9,313 nucleotides of DNA from Candidatus Nitrosopolaris rasttigaisensis (GCA_933226995.1 CAKOFP010000023.1:1-9313); one strand, 5' to 3'. Shown: positions 1-6,100, numbered from the stretch's first letter. Numbers and translations are program-made. Notes: generated by a model from the letters alone, not told the origin.

Positions 1-436
1 ATACATAACGGTCTGAGAAACCAATTCAAATTCCCTGGCAGGGAAAATTAGTTATCCTGTAGGCTACTAAGCTAGTTTCCATCAAGTAGCAAATTCAGTA
101 TTCTTAATGTTAGTCTTCTACAAAGTTATTTGCACTTGCAGCAGCCAATTTCATATGGTCTGTCATATGTACACTGTACACAAGTATAGCGTACCCTCCC
201 GGGAGGGTGCTTTTACTACATTTTTATGAAAAGTTTTAAAAATTAATGCTGCATATGAGCATACGAACAAGGCCTCTTGAGTGTCATGGTGACAGTTCTA
301 GAAATTACAGTTTGACCTACCCAAAAGACCAGGGTAGGAAAAAATGACGTATCAAACTTAAGATCGCATGGCAGAATTATCGAAATTATCGTTAAGTGCG
401 TGGTGACGATATGGAATTGTCGATTCTTCTCAGGAG
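1..436. other. Intergenic region, no gene seen; several short dyads
   Basis: No reading frame here looks like a gene. The first 51 bases are open in one plus frame (17 codons to a TAG) and could be the tail of an upstream gene, but that is too short to judge. All minus frames are closed by stops between positions 48 and 97. The stretch carries a 15-bp dyad at 31-45 (TTCCCTG-G-CAGGGAA), CATATG at 152-157, 164-169 and 252-257, a near-perfect 13-bp dyad at 168-180 (TGTACACTGTACA), a 16-bp perfect palindrome at 193-208, TGTCA/TGACA at 282-294, and a 7-bp stem at 316-322/332-338. This could be a regulatory or terminator zone. Confidence 0.5.
193..208. terminator. Perfect 16-bp GC-rich palindrome followed by T-rich sequence
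   Basis: ACCCTCCCGGGAGGGT is its own reverse complement and stands out in AT-rich surroundings. With no spacer between the half sites, a hairpin would have to open its central bases as a loop. On the plus strand it is followed by GCTTTTACTACATTTTT, so it could end a plus-strand transcript arriving from left of the window. It could equally be a dimeric regulator's operator. The sequence alone does not decide. Confidence 0.35.
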
Positions 437-511
437 TGCCGGAGGCGGGACTCGAGCCCGCGACCTTTCGATTATGAGTCGAACGCTCTGACCAAGCTGA
501 GCTACCCCGGC
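437..511 (-). tRNA. tRNA with CAT anticodon, probably elongator tRNA-Met
   Basis: Read on the minus strand this folds as a complete 75-nt cloverleaf. The acceptor stem is GCCGGGG with CTCCGGC (one G-T pair), followed by discriminator A. T8 and A9 precede the D-stem GCTC/GAGC. The anticodon stem TTCGA/TCGAA encloses the loop CTCATAA, giving anticodon CAT. The T-stem is GCGGG/CCCGC. There is no intron and CCA is not encoded. The G1-C72 pair and the absence of three G-C pairs at the base of the anticodon stem argue against an initiator. The GCCGGGG acceptor favours elongator Met over the agmatidine-modified Ile2 tRNA, though that is inference. The T-loop reads CTCGAGT, so position 54 is C instead of the near-universal T. 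Confidence 0.93.
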
Positions 512-799
512 AAGCTCAGCAGCGTTCAGCATTCACATTTTTTGAAACATAATATATTCTATTCAAAGATTGAATCTATAGGTGTTGACGTTTGTCTTCC
601 TGTCTGTAATGCCTACGAAGATGCAAAAAAACAACCACTTAAGATAACCATTACTTTTACGAATGAACACCACATCTTGACGTACAGTTGCTGCTGCTGG
701 CTATTCTACCCTGTCCATTTCGGGTTCTTTGCTCAGATCTGTTTTCGCCAAGTCCAATTTGGCAAAACTCCATGATCACCTAGCAGACAGCTTCTCCAG
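512..799. other. Non-coding stretch upstream of the tRNA
   Basis: Apart from the tRNA promoter I see no gene here. Open frames on the plus strand at 542-775 and 729-911 have atypical composition (Cys/Phe-rich or Ser/Phe-rich), no family resemblance, and one starts within the tRNA promoter. Confidence 0.5.
551..558 (-). promoter_or_regulatory. TATA-like box of the tRNA gene
   Basis: AATATATT is centred about 43 bases upstream of the first tRNA base on the minus strand. With the usual archaeal spacing of about 26 bases from box to start, transcription would begin near position 528 and leave a leader of about 17 nt for RNase P to remove. Confidence 0.5.
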
Positions 800-1057
800 T
801 TATCTCTTCTCGACGTCTAGGAATTTGTCACCGGTTTTCTTTGATGTGACAATGGAAGATACAGTCTTTTTATCCTTTTCAGTCGCTGTCTCTGTTTCTC
901 CTGTGTCATAATCGTTGACATTGGTAGACAACTGCAAAAATCTTATCTTCTCGCTCATATGTTTGGTCGTCCGGCACGGGTGCTCCCGCTGGATTGAATG
1001 GTCCTTTGCTCTATTAGTGGCCCTGCTGCTTTTGTTCCTCTTGCTGGAAGTTTTCAA
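800..1057 (-). CDS. Possible small hydrophilic protein, unrecognised
   Basis: This is an 85-codon frame starting at TTG, with an internal ATG at complement(956-958) that would give a 52-residue version (MSEKIRF...). The product is very polar: the first 35 residues are rich in Lys, Arg and Ser, and the rest is rich in Thr, Lys, Glu and Asp. It has no Cys pair, membrane segment or motif I recognise. The only support beyond length is an AAATATGT box on the minus strand at 1083-1090, which would put a transcription start about four bases before the TTG, matching the spacing at other genes here. The complementary plus frame (915-1115) reads as a hydrophobic peptide, which is what the antisense of a Lys-rich gene gives. 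It could be spurious. Confidence 0.3.
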   Translation of the reverse strand: MKTSSKRNKSSRATNRAKDHSIQREHPCRTTKHMSEKIRFLQLSTNVNDYDTGETETATEKDKKTVSSIVTSKKTGDKFLDVEKR

Positions 1058-1082
1058 GTTAATACGACTTGTACAAACAAAA

Positions 1083-1090
1083 ACATATTT
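1083..1090 (-). promoter_or_regulatory. TATA-like box in a 7-bp inverted repeat
   Basis: AAATATGT on the minus strand lies partly inside the inverted repeat AAACAAA (1075-1081) and TTTGTTT (1088-1094) with a 6-base spacer. It is correctly placed for a start near position 1061, just before the TTG at 1057. The dyad over the box could be a repressor site, but no cognate regulator is visible. Confidence 0.25.
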
Positions 1091-1193
1091 GTTTAGCTCG
1101 AATAACGAGAATTGATAGTAAAGTTAAGTATTTTGAATCTCATAGATTTAAGTCTAGATTCGTAGACCAATTCGGCAGCACAATTTCTCAACA

Positions 1194-1943
1194 ATGTGTA
1201 TATCATTCCTAACAAAAACTAAACCTGTGTCCACAGCAAATGAGTTATCGGTTCCGATGCAAGAGAATACAAGAGATCTTCCCTCCGGAGACTCGTGTCC
1301 AAAATCTGGCGAACTTTTTTCTCCCATTGTTGGGTATAATGATGTTAAGAAAATCTTTGGCCTGTCAATTACTTCTCAGAAGCCTGTTCATATACTACTA
1401 GTTGGTCCGCCCGCGTCGGCTAAGACACTCTTCATGCTAGAGTGCATGAAGCTAGAGCGGTCCTACTTTACTCTTGGCAGTCACAGTACAAGGTCTGGTA
1501 TGCTAGAATATTTATTCGAAAAACGACCCAGGTTTTTGATCGTAGACGAAATTGAACATATGGGGATAAAGGACCAAACAGCCCTATTGAGCTTGATGGA
1601 AACTGGCATTCTTTCTGAAACGAAATTCCAGAAGACACGAAACACCCAACTCAAAACATGGGTGTTTGCTACGAGCAATGGCACCCAGCGAATGCTAACA
1701 CCGTTGTTATCGAGATTTGTTACCTTGCATTTTAAACAATATAAGTTTGACAACTTTCATGAAGTGGCATCCCACATGCTTGTGCAGGAAGGTGTCGGGA
1801 GTCAACTGGCCTCTAAGATAGCAAACGCCGTGTGGTGGAAAATGAAATCAAAGGATATTAGGGACTGCCTGAAAATAGGCCGGCTCGCAAAGAGTGAGCA
1901 AGACATAAATTGGATTGTAGACACGTTTAGAAACTATAGATGA
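1194..1943 (+). CDS. Small archaeal AAA+ ATPase, MCM/RuvB-like
   Basis: This is a 249-aa cytoplasmic P-loop NTPase. Visible motifs are Walker A GPPASAKT (residues 71-78), Walker B FLIVDEIEHM (114-123, acidic pair D118/E119), sensor 1 in ATSNG (N162), a candidate arginine finger in LLSRF (R174), and a sensor-2-like DIRD (R223) in a small C-terminal helical lid. The Walker A has Ala where most AAA+ proteins have Gly before the Lys, as in the MCM form. The segment LLSLMETGILSETK (131-144) resembles the hairpin region of the MCM/MoxR/Mg-chelatase group. The family is often annotated as a Holliday-junction helicase or AAA ATPase, but no DNA-binding winged helix follows, so that role is unproven. 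Residues 1-45 are polar and probably disordered. An ATG at 1257 (residue 22) is an alternative start. The gene stands alone, converging with the PAC2 gene 115 bases downstream. The target is unknown. Confidence 0.88.
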   Translation: MCISFLTKTKPVSTANELSVPMQENTRDLPSGDSCPKSGELFSPIVGYNDVKKIFGLSITSQKPVHILLVGPPASAKTLFMLECMKLERSYFTLGSHSTRSGMLEYLFEKRPRFLIVDEIEHMGIKDQTALLSLMETGILSETKFQKTRNTQLKTWVFATSNGTQRMLTPLLSRFVTLHFKQYKFDNFHEVASHMLVQEGVGSQLASKIANAVWWKMKSKDIRDCLKIGRLAKSEQDINWIVDTFRNYR

Positions 1944-2058
1944 GCACAGAATTGGTCACACCTATCTAAGATTCATCGAGTTCCATAACACGAGAAAGGC
2001 GATGAAAATTTCAACCAAAGTTCCGCTTCTTCACGCAAGCCACGCCCAGTTCAGCATT

Positions 2059-2760
2059 TCAGATATCGCCTGACTTTTTCATCCTGTCTATTTCGTTATC
2101 TACAGCTTCTCCCATAGCATCGAGTTCTCCAAGATTCTTGAACTTCTGGTAGGTCAGCCTTTCTAGTAATTGCAAAACACTTTTTACTGAACGATACTGC
2201 GGTATCTGCGGATCGTTTATTTCAGCGTACAATCCTATTCCTTGCAGGTTATTCAGTTTTGCAAAACCCAATATTAAACCGTTGAAACCTGTGATCAGTG
2301 ATGATGACGGTGTGGGTTCAATTCCTAAATTTTTAATTTGCTCTGTCAATGCCTGAGATGTCGTAGTGACGAAGGTCTTGGGTTTTTTCTGTAATTCCCT
2401 TTCAGTATGAAATGCACCTAGTGTGTAAATCAATTGAACAGAATATTTTTTGGCGATATCGATCACATCTTGGCAGAGTTTGTATAACTCCTCGTTTGTT
2501 TGCGGTTGCCCCAGACCTCCCCCAAAAACTATTACGTCTTGTGCATATCGGTACTGCCATCGTTCTTGTTGGAAATCGATGTAACCGCCTCGGTCCGTTA
2601 CATAATTTGGATAACAAGCAGAGACATATCTAAATGGCAATGTATTGAGATTCTTATTTAGAAAATGTATAGCAACGCTGCCGATATCGCCCATATCTTG
2701 CATCGCGGCAACGAGTATCGGCTTTTTGATATGTGGTGTCTCAATGTCTGTAAATTCCAT
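2059..2760 (-). CDS. PAC2-family protein (proteasome assembly chaperone-like)
   Basis: The 233-aa product has the PAC2 (formerly DUF75) fold signature: AAMQDMGDIGSVA near residues 18-30, FGGGLGQPQT at 79-88, YTLGAF at 112-117, and ITGFNGLILGFAKLNN at 156-171 followed by GLYAEI. Length and motif order match full-length archaeal members, whose studied relatives PbaA and PbaB help build or cap the 20S proteasome. A long C-terminal helix (about 190-229) is rich in charged residues. The protein ends KKSGDI, so it lacks the hydrophobic-Tyr-X tail by which some partners dock on the proteasome alpha ring. It is therefore safer to call it PAC2 family than to assign PbaA or PbaB. It is encoded alone and is divergent from the CBS gene. 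A TATA-like box 26 bases before the ATG suggests a leaderless mRNA, which supports this start. Confidence 0.92.
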   Translation of the reverse strand: MEFTDIETPHIKKPILVAAMQDMGDIGSVAIHFLNKNLNTLPFRYVSACYPNYVTDRGGYIDFQQERWQYRYAQDVIVFGGGLGQPQTNEELYKLCQDVIDIAKKYSVQLIYTLGAFHTERELQKKPKTFVTTTSQALTEQIKNLGIEPTPSSSLITGFNGLILGFAKLNNLQGIGLYAEINDPQIPQYRSVKSVLQLLERLTYQKFKNLGELDAMGEAVDNEIDRMKKSGDI

Positions 2761-2781
2761 GTACGTAGCTTGCTTATCCGG

Positions 2782-2790
2782 AATAAAAAA
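2782..2790 (-). promoter_or_regulatory. TATA-like box of the PAC2 gene
   Basis: On the minus strand TTTTTTATT is centred about 26 bases before the ATG at 2760. This places transcription initiation at or next to the start codon. Confidence 0.55.
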
Positions 2791-3017
2791 GATTGTTAAT
2801 CATGGCTAACTGCGCATGAGGGATGAACTCTGCAAAATGAAACTTCGGTTGTGAGCTACAAGTTTAACTATTCCTAGCTGATCGCTAAAACCTCCTCTCT
2901 AGTGTGTCTTGCTACAGAATTGTAGGTGAGGGTTGGAACTTTGTATGAATCAGTTTACTTGATGACTACCTGTAGTATTCGTAAACAAAACAATTGAGCT
3001 AGCGTGAAAGCCTTGCA

Positions 3018-3027
3018 ACTTATATCT
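3018..3027 (+). promoter_or_regulatory. TATA-like box that decides the CBS gene start
   Basis: ACTTATATCT is centred near 3023. The expected transcription start is about position 3050, downstream of the first in-frame ATG (3032) and three bases before the second (3053). The box therefore favours 3053 as the true start, with an almost leaderless mRNA. Confidence 0.55.
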
Positions 3028-3052
3028 CAGAATGCACTTGAAGAATCAGCAG

Positions 3053-3463
3053 ATGACTACTTCAACGCCAGTTCGTAGGGTAATGAATGAAAAGCTTGAA
3101 AAGATTATAGTGAATAGGACAGCTCAGGAAGCGGCACACAAAATGGGTGCTGTGAATACCAGTTCGTTGATAGTCACCGACCTAACGGACAAGCCAATAG
3201 GCATAATAACGGAACGCGATCTGGTAAGAAGAGTGGTTGCTAACGATGCAAACAGTAAAACAGTTCTCATAAAAGATATCATGGCTTCTCCGATTGTTAC
3301 AATCGATGCGAATTCTTCAGTTGAAGCAGCCGCGGATTTAATGCTTCAGAATAAAGTGCGCCACTTGCTCGTGGTTGAGCATGAAGATGTAAACATGCCG
3401 TTAGGCATTATTACTTCGACTGATTTTGCTAGTTACCTAATGGAAGGAGATGATGGTAAATAA
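3053..3463 (+). CDS. Two-CBS-domain protein, putative ligand sensor
   Basis: A pair of CBS domains makes up almost the whole protein. The first runs from TPVRRVM to about DLVRRVVAND and contains GIITERD. The second runs from IKDIMASPIVTI to the C-terminus and contains GIITSTDF. Such stand-alone tandem CBS proteins form a Bateman module, which typically binds adenosine nucleotides such as AMP, ATP or SAM and regulates a partner. No effector domain is fused, so the partner is unknown. The frame can be extended to an ATG at 3032 (143 aa), but the TATA box only 9 bases before that codon makes 3053 (MTTSTPVRRVM, 136 aa) the better start. The gene is monocistronic and divergent from the PAC2 gene. 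Confidence 0.92.
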   Translation: MTTSTPVRRVMNEKLEKIIVNRTAQEAAHKMGAVNTSSLIVTDLTDKPIGIITERDLVRRVVANDANSKTVLIKDIMASPIVTIDANSSVEAAADLMLQNKVRHLLVVEHEDVNMPLGIITSTDFASYLMEGDDGK

Positions 3464-3853
3464 CATCTTCGATAATTCGCGTGTCTCTACCGAGTACTAA
3501 GCATGTGTTTAGTGGTTGTTCTCGATTGGGCTGTGCTAATATAGGTGGATACCTGCGAAACCATCGCTGAGAACATAATGGTTTTCTGATTGTCATTGAA
3601 ATTAAGGGCAGGAGGGAAGTTGCTCACGCTGGGGCAGCTTGGGCATTGTACAAAGTAAGGCATTCTTCGACATGAATGACCCCCGTTTAAATAGATGGAT
3701 GGTTCGCTGGAAATACAGTTGCCTCGTCTTGGGGTGAAGTGTATCGACTGTATACTCCCAGTTGCTGATCACCATGGACGTAGATGGAGAAAGTAACTAC
3801 GACCCTTCATCATAATTAATACCTGAGACAGCGAGCCCTTCATAGGGCTATTT
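3464..3853. other. 390-base intergenic region, possible small RNA in its right half
   Basis: No protein gene is convincing here. The left half (3464-3680) shows nothing I can name. The right half has a plus-strand TATA-like GTTTAAATAG at 3685-3694. It is followed by a 7-bp stem (3738-3744 with 3750-3756, two G-U pairs), a 13-codon frame starting ATGGACGTAG at 3774, and a hairpin plus T-tract at 3834-3854. Together these could delimit a plus-strand transcript of about 140 nt from roughly 3715 to 3854. That is inference from layout only. Confidence 0.3.
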
Positions 3854-3854
3854 T
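3834..3854 (+). terminator. Hairpin with T-tract between convergent signals
   Basis: AGCCC (3834-3838) and GGGCT (3845-3849) form a 5-bp stem with loop TTCATA, followed on the plus strand by ATTTTC. It also sits five bases beyond the TGA stop of the minus-strand surface-protein gene, so it may protect that mRNA's 3' end. The T-tract favours action on the plus strand. Confidence 0.35.
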
Positions 3855-5233
3855 CATGGTATGACAAACGGCACATGAGTTATTGGAACACCGAATGGAT
3901 GGTCTGGATTTATAGTTGAAGTTGGATGTTGAATATTTTGGTATTTAGAATTATTACTATGAGGCGCGTTTGAAGTAGCAAGGTTGCTTTTCTTAGTATT
4001 GTTATTACTACCATGGGCATGTGAGGATGGCGTAAGGCTACTATTGCTATTGCCGCTACTAATCGTATTTAAAGGCAAAGTATGTTGGTGACGATTCTTG
4101 ATTATAGAATTATTATTATGAGCTGCGCTTGAAGTGTTATTGTTATTGTTATTGTTATTGCTATTAGAAGCATCGTTAGATGACGTAAGGCTATTATAGT
4201 TAGTACTACCCGGACTAGTAACTATAACAGGTCGGGGACTTACGTTAAACGTTTTTGAAGCTGATTTGCTATCATAACTTGGAAAATATACTTGCGCAAT
4301 CACTTTATACTTACCTGTTATATCTCTGGCACTAACTATCCAAGAGTATGAAGCCTTGCCGTTGTTATCCGTAGCGCCTTTGAATTTCTTAAGTAATCCT
4401 GATGAACTACTAATGTTTCCCAAAACCGAACTCCCCATAATTGCTTTAGTCGAATTTTTATCAACAGCCATAATAGTCACAATTTCTGTATCTCCTGGAT
4501 GAACAGTACTCTTCCCTATCCGAATTGAGAGTGATAATAATGACACTCGGTGGTTATTATTGTTTAGAGGCGAACGTTTAGACGGAGAAGTATGAATAGC
4601 ATTCGAAGTGCTAGTAGGAGTCGAAATCGCGGCCGCAGAATTTATTCCTCCATTTGTACTCAATGTTGTTTGTAGGTTCTGATGACTTGGGCTAGTTGGA
4701 GTAGTAACAGTACCTACACCAGTTACGTTTACACTATTATGTGACGCCAAGGTAGGTTCATTGTTACATGCGAATTTAGCAGTTATTTTGTTCTGACCTT
4801 GTTTAATAGCGGTGTAGGCTGGTGAAAGAGTAAAGTTCCATTTTGAAAAGTCGTTATGTCCTCCAGGTGAGGCGTCGTGATATGGGCTGATACTATTTAC
4901 CTTAACTGACACCTTGCAGCCGGAAGTTGCATTGCCTGTAGAGGTTCCGTAGATTAATAGGTCTTTACCAACTGGAACTTGTTGGCCTTTAGTAGGTAAG
5001 GTAATCTTGACGAGGTGGGGTGGTGGTAGCTGTTGTTGCTGATAATGTTGTAATATTGGTGAGGGATTGGTAGAAGCACCAGAATTCTGAGCGTTTGGAA
5101 ATAATATTGATTGGCCATACGCCGTATTATCCAAGTTGGCATTATCTAGAAGTAGGACAGCTATGGCAACTGTCCCGACTACGAAAAGCGGTATAGGCAG
5201 ATATGGTTTAATTTTGACTAGTTCATGCCTCAT
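3854..5233 (-). CDS. Secreted Asn/Ser-rich protein with two Ig-like domains
   Basis: The 459-aa product starts with a short basic segment and a hydrophobic stretch (residues 11-30), followed by AYGQ near 38-41, which fits an N-terminal signal or membrane anchor. A first Ig-like domain spans about 74-170 (VKITLPTKGQQVPVG...NVTG) and has two cysteines, C106 and C156, placed to form a disulfide. A second, about 231-332, has the STVHPGDTEIVTI and ATDNNGKASYSW features of Big/invasin-type domains. The linker (171-229) and C-terminal third (333-459) are low complexity, rich in Asn, Ser, Thr and His, with a run of eight Asn at 359-366. Several Asn-X-Ser/Thr sites suggest N-glycosylation. There is no C-terminal membrane helix, so it is either released or held by an uncleaved N-terminal helix. 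The likely location is the cell envelope and the role unknown (adhesion or matrix is a guess). A TATA-like box 32 bases upstream supports the ATG. Confidence 0.85.
   Translation of the reverse strand: MRHELVKIKPYLPIPLFVVGTVAIAVLLLDNANLDNTAYGQSILFPNAQNSGASTNPSPILQHYQQQQLPPPHLVKITLPTKGQQVPVGKDLLIYGTSTGNATSGCKVSVKVNSISPYHDASPGGHNDFSKWNFTLSPAYTAIKQGQNKITAKFACNNEPTLASHNSVNVTGVGTVTTPTSPSHQNLQTTLSTNGGINSAAAISTPTSTSNAIHTSPSKRSPLNNNNHRVSLLSLSIRIGKSTVHPGDTEIVTIMAVDKNSTKAIMGSSVLGNISSSSGLLKKFKGATDNNGKASYSWIVSARDITGKYKVIAQVYFPSYDSKSASKTFNVSPRPVIVTSPGSTNYNSLTSSNDASNSNNNNNNNNTSSAAHNNNSIIKNRHQHTLPLNTISSGNSNSSLTPSSHAHGSNNNTKKSNLATSNAPHSNNSKYQNIQHPTSTINPDHPFGVPITHVPFVIP
4135..4164. repeat. Hexanucleotide tandem repeat, TGTTAT x4 plus one variant
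   Basis: Four exact TGTTAT units are followed by TGCTAT. On the coding (minus) strand they read as alternating AAT and AAC codons in the poly-Asn tract of the surface protein. Because the unit is six bases, gain or loss of copies would change the tract by two Asn each without breaking the frame. Confidence 0.85.
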
Positions 5234-5260
5234 GATATTTATGAAAGTAAAGATAACAAA

Positions 5261-5270
5261 CGATAAAAGT
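5261..5270 (-). promoter_or_regulatory. TATA-like box of the surface-protein gene
   Basis: On the minus strand ACTTTTATCG is centred about 32 bases before the ATG, predicting a leader of only about six bases. Confidence 0.4.
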
Positions 5271-5541
5271 AAAATGATTCTTGGCAGTAGTAAATTGTTT
5301 TATTATAATCCTGCAAACAACAATTATAATAACACAGACATAACTTTTTTTGCTTCAAAAGCTATTGGTTTTTTCACCTCTAATTCAAGCCAAAGCTTCT
5401 TCGGTTTGGACGAATCTTATAACAAATGATAACGATTGCGACATTGATAAAAAAATAGATCAAGTGTTTTTACCTAATCGCAGTTGGTATGTTCTCGTTT
5501 ATAGATGCGCACATCGGAAAAGTGGCTTAATCAATTTTTTT

Positions 5542-5615
5542 TATGATCCCTAAGATCAAAGGTTCAATGAACCAGACTTATCTGGGACTCTATCATCTCG
5601 GTAGTGGAACGAGAT
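5542..5615. repeat. Cluster of four inverted repeats, possible structured RNA
   Basis: Within 74 bases lie GATC-CCTAA-GATC, the dyad GGTTCA-A-TGAACC (5561-5573), CCAGA-CTTA-TCTGG (5572-5585, sharing two bases with the previous dyad), and a perfect 6-bp stem ATCTCG/CGAGAT (5595-5600 with 5610-5615, 9-base loop). A TATA-like TTTTATCATATT on the minus strand at about 5622-5633 could drive an RNA through them. The function is unknown. Confidence 0.3.
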
Positions 5616-5846
5616 CGGTACAATATGATAAAATACTAAATGACTATTTAGCATTTCCAGTTTTCGTCCAGGGGGGGCGGTAGACTTAAGCGTAATACGC
5701 GTCCTCTGAGACAGAAATAAGATTAACAGCAACATCGAGAAAGTTATTTTGATCCAAAGAAATGAACGGAGAGCATGGTGAATGTACTGGCGACGGCAGT
5801 TACTATGGCCTATATGAGACCATACTAATTTAGTTTTTTTTGGATT

Positions 5847-5872
5847 ATCATAGTGAGTGAGCCTGCTATGAT
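5847..5872 (-). terminator. 7-bp hairpin at the 3' end of the HhH gene
   Basis: ATCATAG (5847-5853) and CTATGAT (5866-5872) are perfect complements with a 12-base loop. The stem includes the TAG stop of the HhH gene on the minus strand. No T-run follows on that strand (an A-run does), so this is more likely a 3'-end stabiliser than a classical terminator. Confidence 0.3.
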
Positions 5873-6066
5873 GCCACCATAGAACTTTCCGTTGCGATTT
5901 TTTTTGCCGCATCATAAATTATCTTTGCGATGTATGGCTCGATTCCTAATGCAGCCGAAACTGCCCCTGGGCCCTCCAACACAATAGACTCTATAGTTAA
6001 CCCAGCTCTTAGCAACGACTCTTTCAGGCCAGGAGCTAATTCTAATTGCTGAATACCTGATTCCAT
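5866..6066 (-). CDS. Stand-alone helix-hairpin-helix protein, RadA N-domain-like
   Basis: The entire 66-aa product is one helix-hairpin-helix module. LAPGLKESLLRAGLTIESIVLEGPGAVSAALGIEPYIAKIIYDAAKKIA has the same order of elements as the N-terminal DNA-binding domain of archaeal RadA: Leu-x-x-Gly-Leu, Leu-x-x-Ala-Gly, a Gly-Ile turn, then Ala-x-x-Ile-x-x-Ala-Ala-Lys. That domain binds double-stranded DNA and helps in recombinase filament formation. Here the ATPase core is absent, and no remnant of it is found in the 300 bases after the stop, so it is a free domain and not a visibly broken recA/radA. It may bind DNA non-specifically or modulate repair proteins; both are inference. The ATG is supported by a TATA-like box 30 bases upstream. 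The gene is divergent from the DUF4760-like gene. Confidence 0.85.
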   Translation of the reverse strand: MESGIQQLELAPGLKESLLRAGLTIESIVLEGPGAVSAALGIEPYIAKIIYDAAKKIATESSMVAS

Positions 6067-6091
6067 GTCACAGTTACATATACATTTATTC

Positions 6092-6100
6092 TATTTAATA
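6092..6100 (-). promoter_or_regulatory. TATA-like box of the HhH gene
   Basis: The minus strand reads TATTAAATA, centred about 30 bases before the ATG, with a purine-rich GAAGTAA just upstream that could serve as the TFB-recognition element. It predicts an mRNA with a leader of only a few bases. Confidence 0.55.

Larger units (their letters stand above)
5234..5865. other. 630-base intergenic region with clustered inverted repeats
   Basis: I find no supportable gene. The 119-codon minus frame at 5556-5915 overlaps the HhH gene out of frame and has an unstructured, Arg/His/Ser-rich composition. The stretch includes AT-rich sequence (5280-5560), a cluster of four inverted repeats at 5542-5615, a run of seven G at 5671-5677, an 11-bp dyad GCGTA-A-TACGC at 5690-5700, a run of eight T at 5834-5841, and a 7-bp stem ATCATAG/CTATGAT at 5847-5872 that overlaps the stop of the HhH gene. 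Confidence 0.45.

Noticed and set aside
316..338. CCTACCC/GGGTAGG hairpin as a terminator
   Set aside because: An A-run, not a T-run, follows on the plus strand, and on the minus strand the T-run comes before the stem.
542..911. Two plus-strand frames (542-775 and 729-911)
   Set aside because: The composition is atypical, no motif is visible, they overlap each other, and the first begins over the tRNA promoter.
915..1115. Plus-strand frame with a hydrophobic, TM-like product
   Set aside because: It starts with TTG, has no family resemblance, and its hydrophobicity is what the antisense of the Lys/Arg-rich minus frame at 800-1057 would produce.
2960..3000. TTGATGA as box C of a C/D-box guide RNA before the CBS gene
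   Set aside because: No CTGA box D lies at a suitable distance and there is no terminal stem.
5136..5553. Two plus-strand frames (5136-5429 and 5350-5553)
   Set aside because: The first overlaps the start of the surface-protein gene on the other strand; both encode low-quality peptides from AT-rich intergenic DNA.
5556..5915. 119-codon minus-strand frame
   Set aside because: It overlaps the HhH gene out of frame, has no recognisable domain, and its residue mix looks random; the region is rich in inverted repeats.
5866..6066. Truncated radA pseudogene
   Set aside because: No trace of the ATPase core follows the stop codon, and the small gene has its own well-placed promoter and an intact HhH core.
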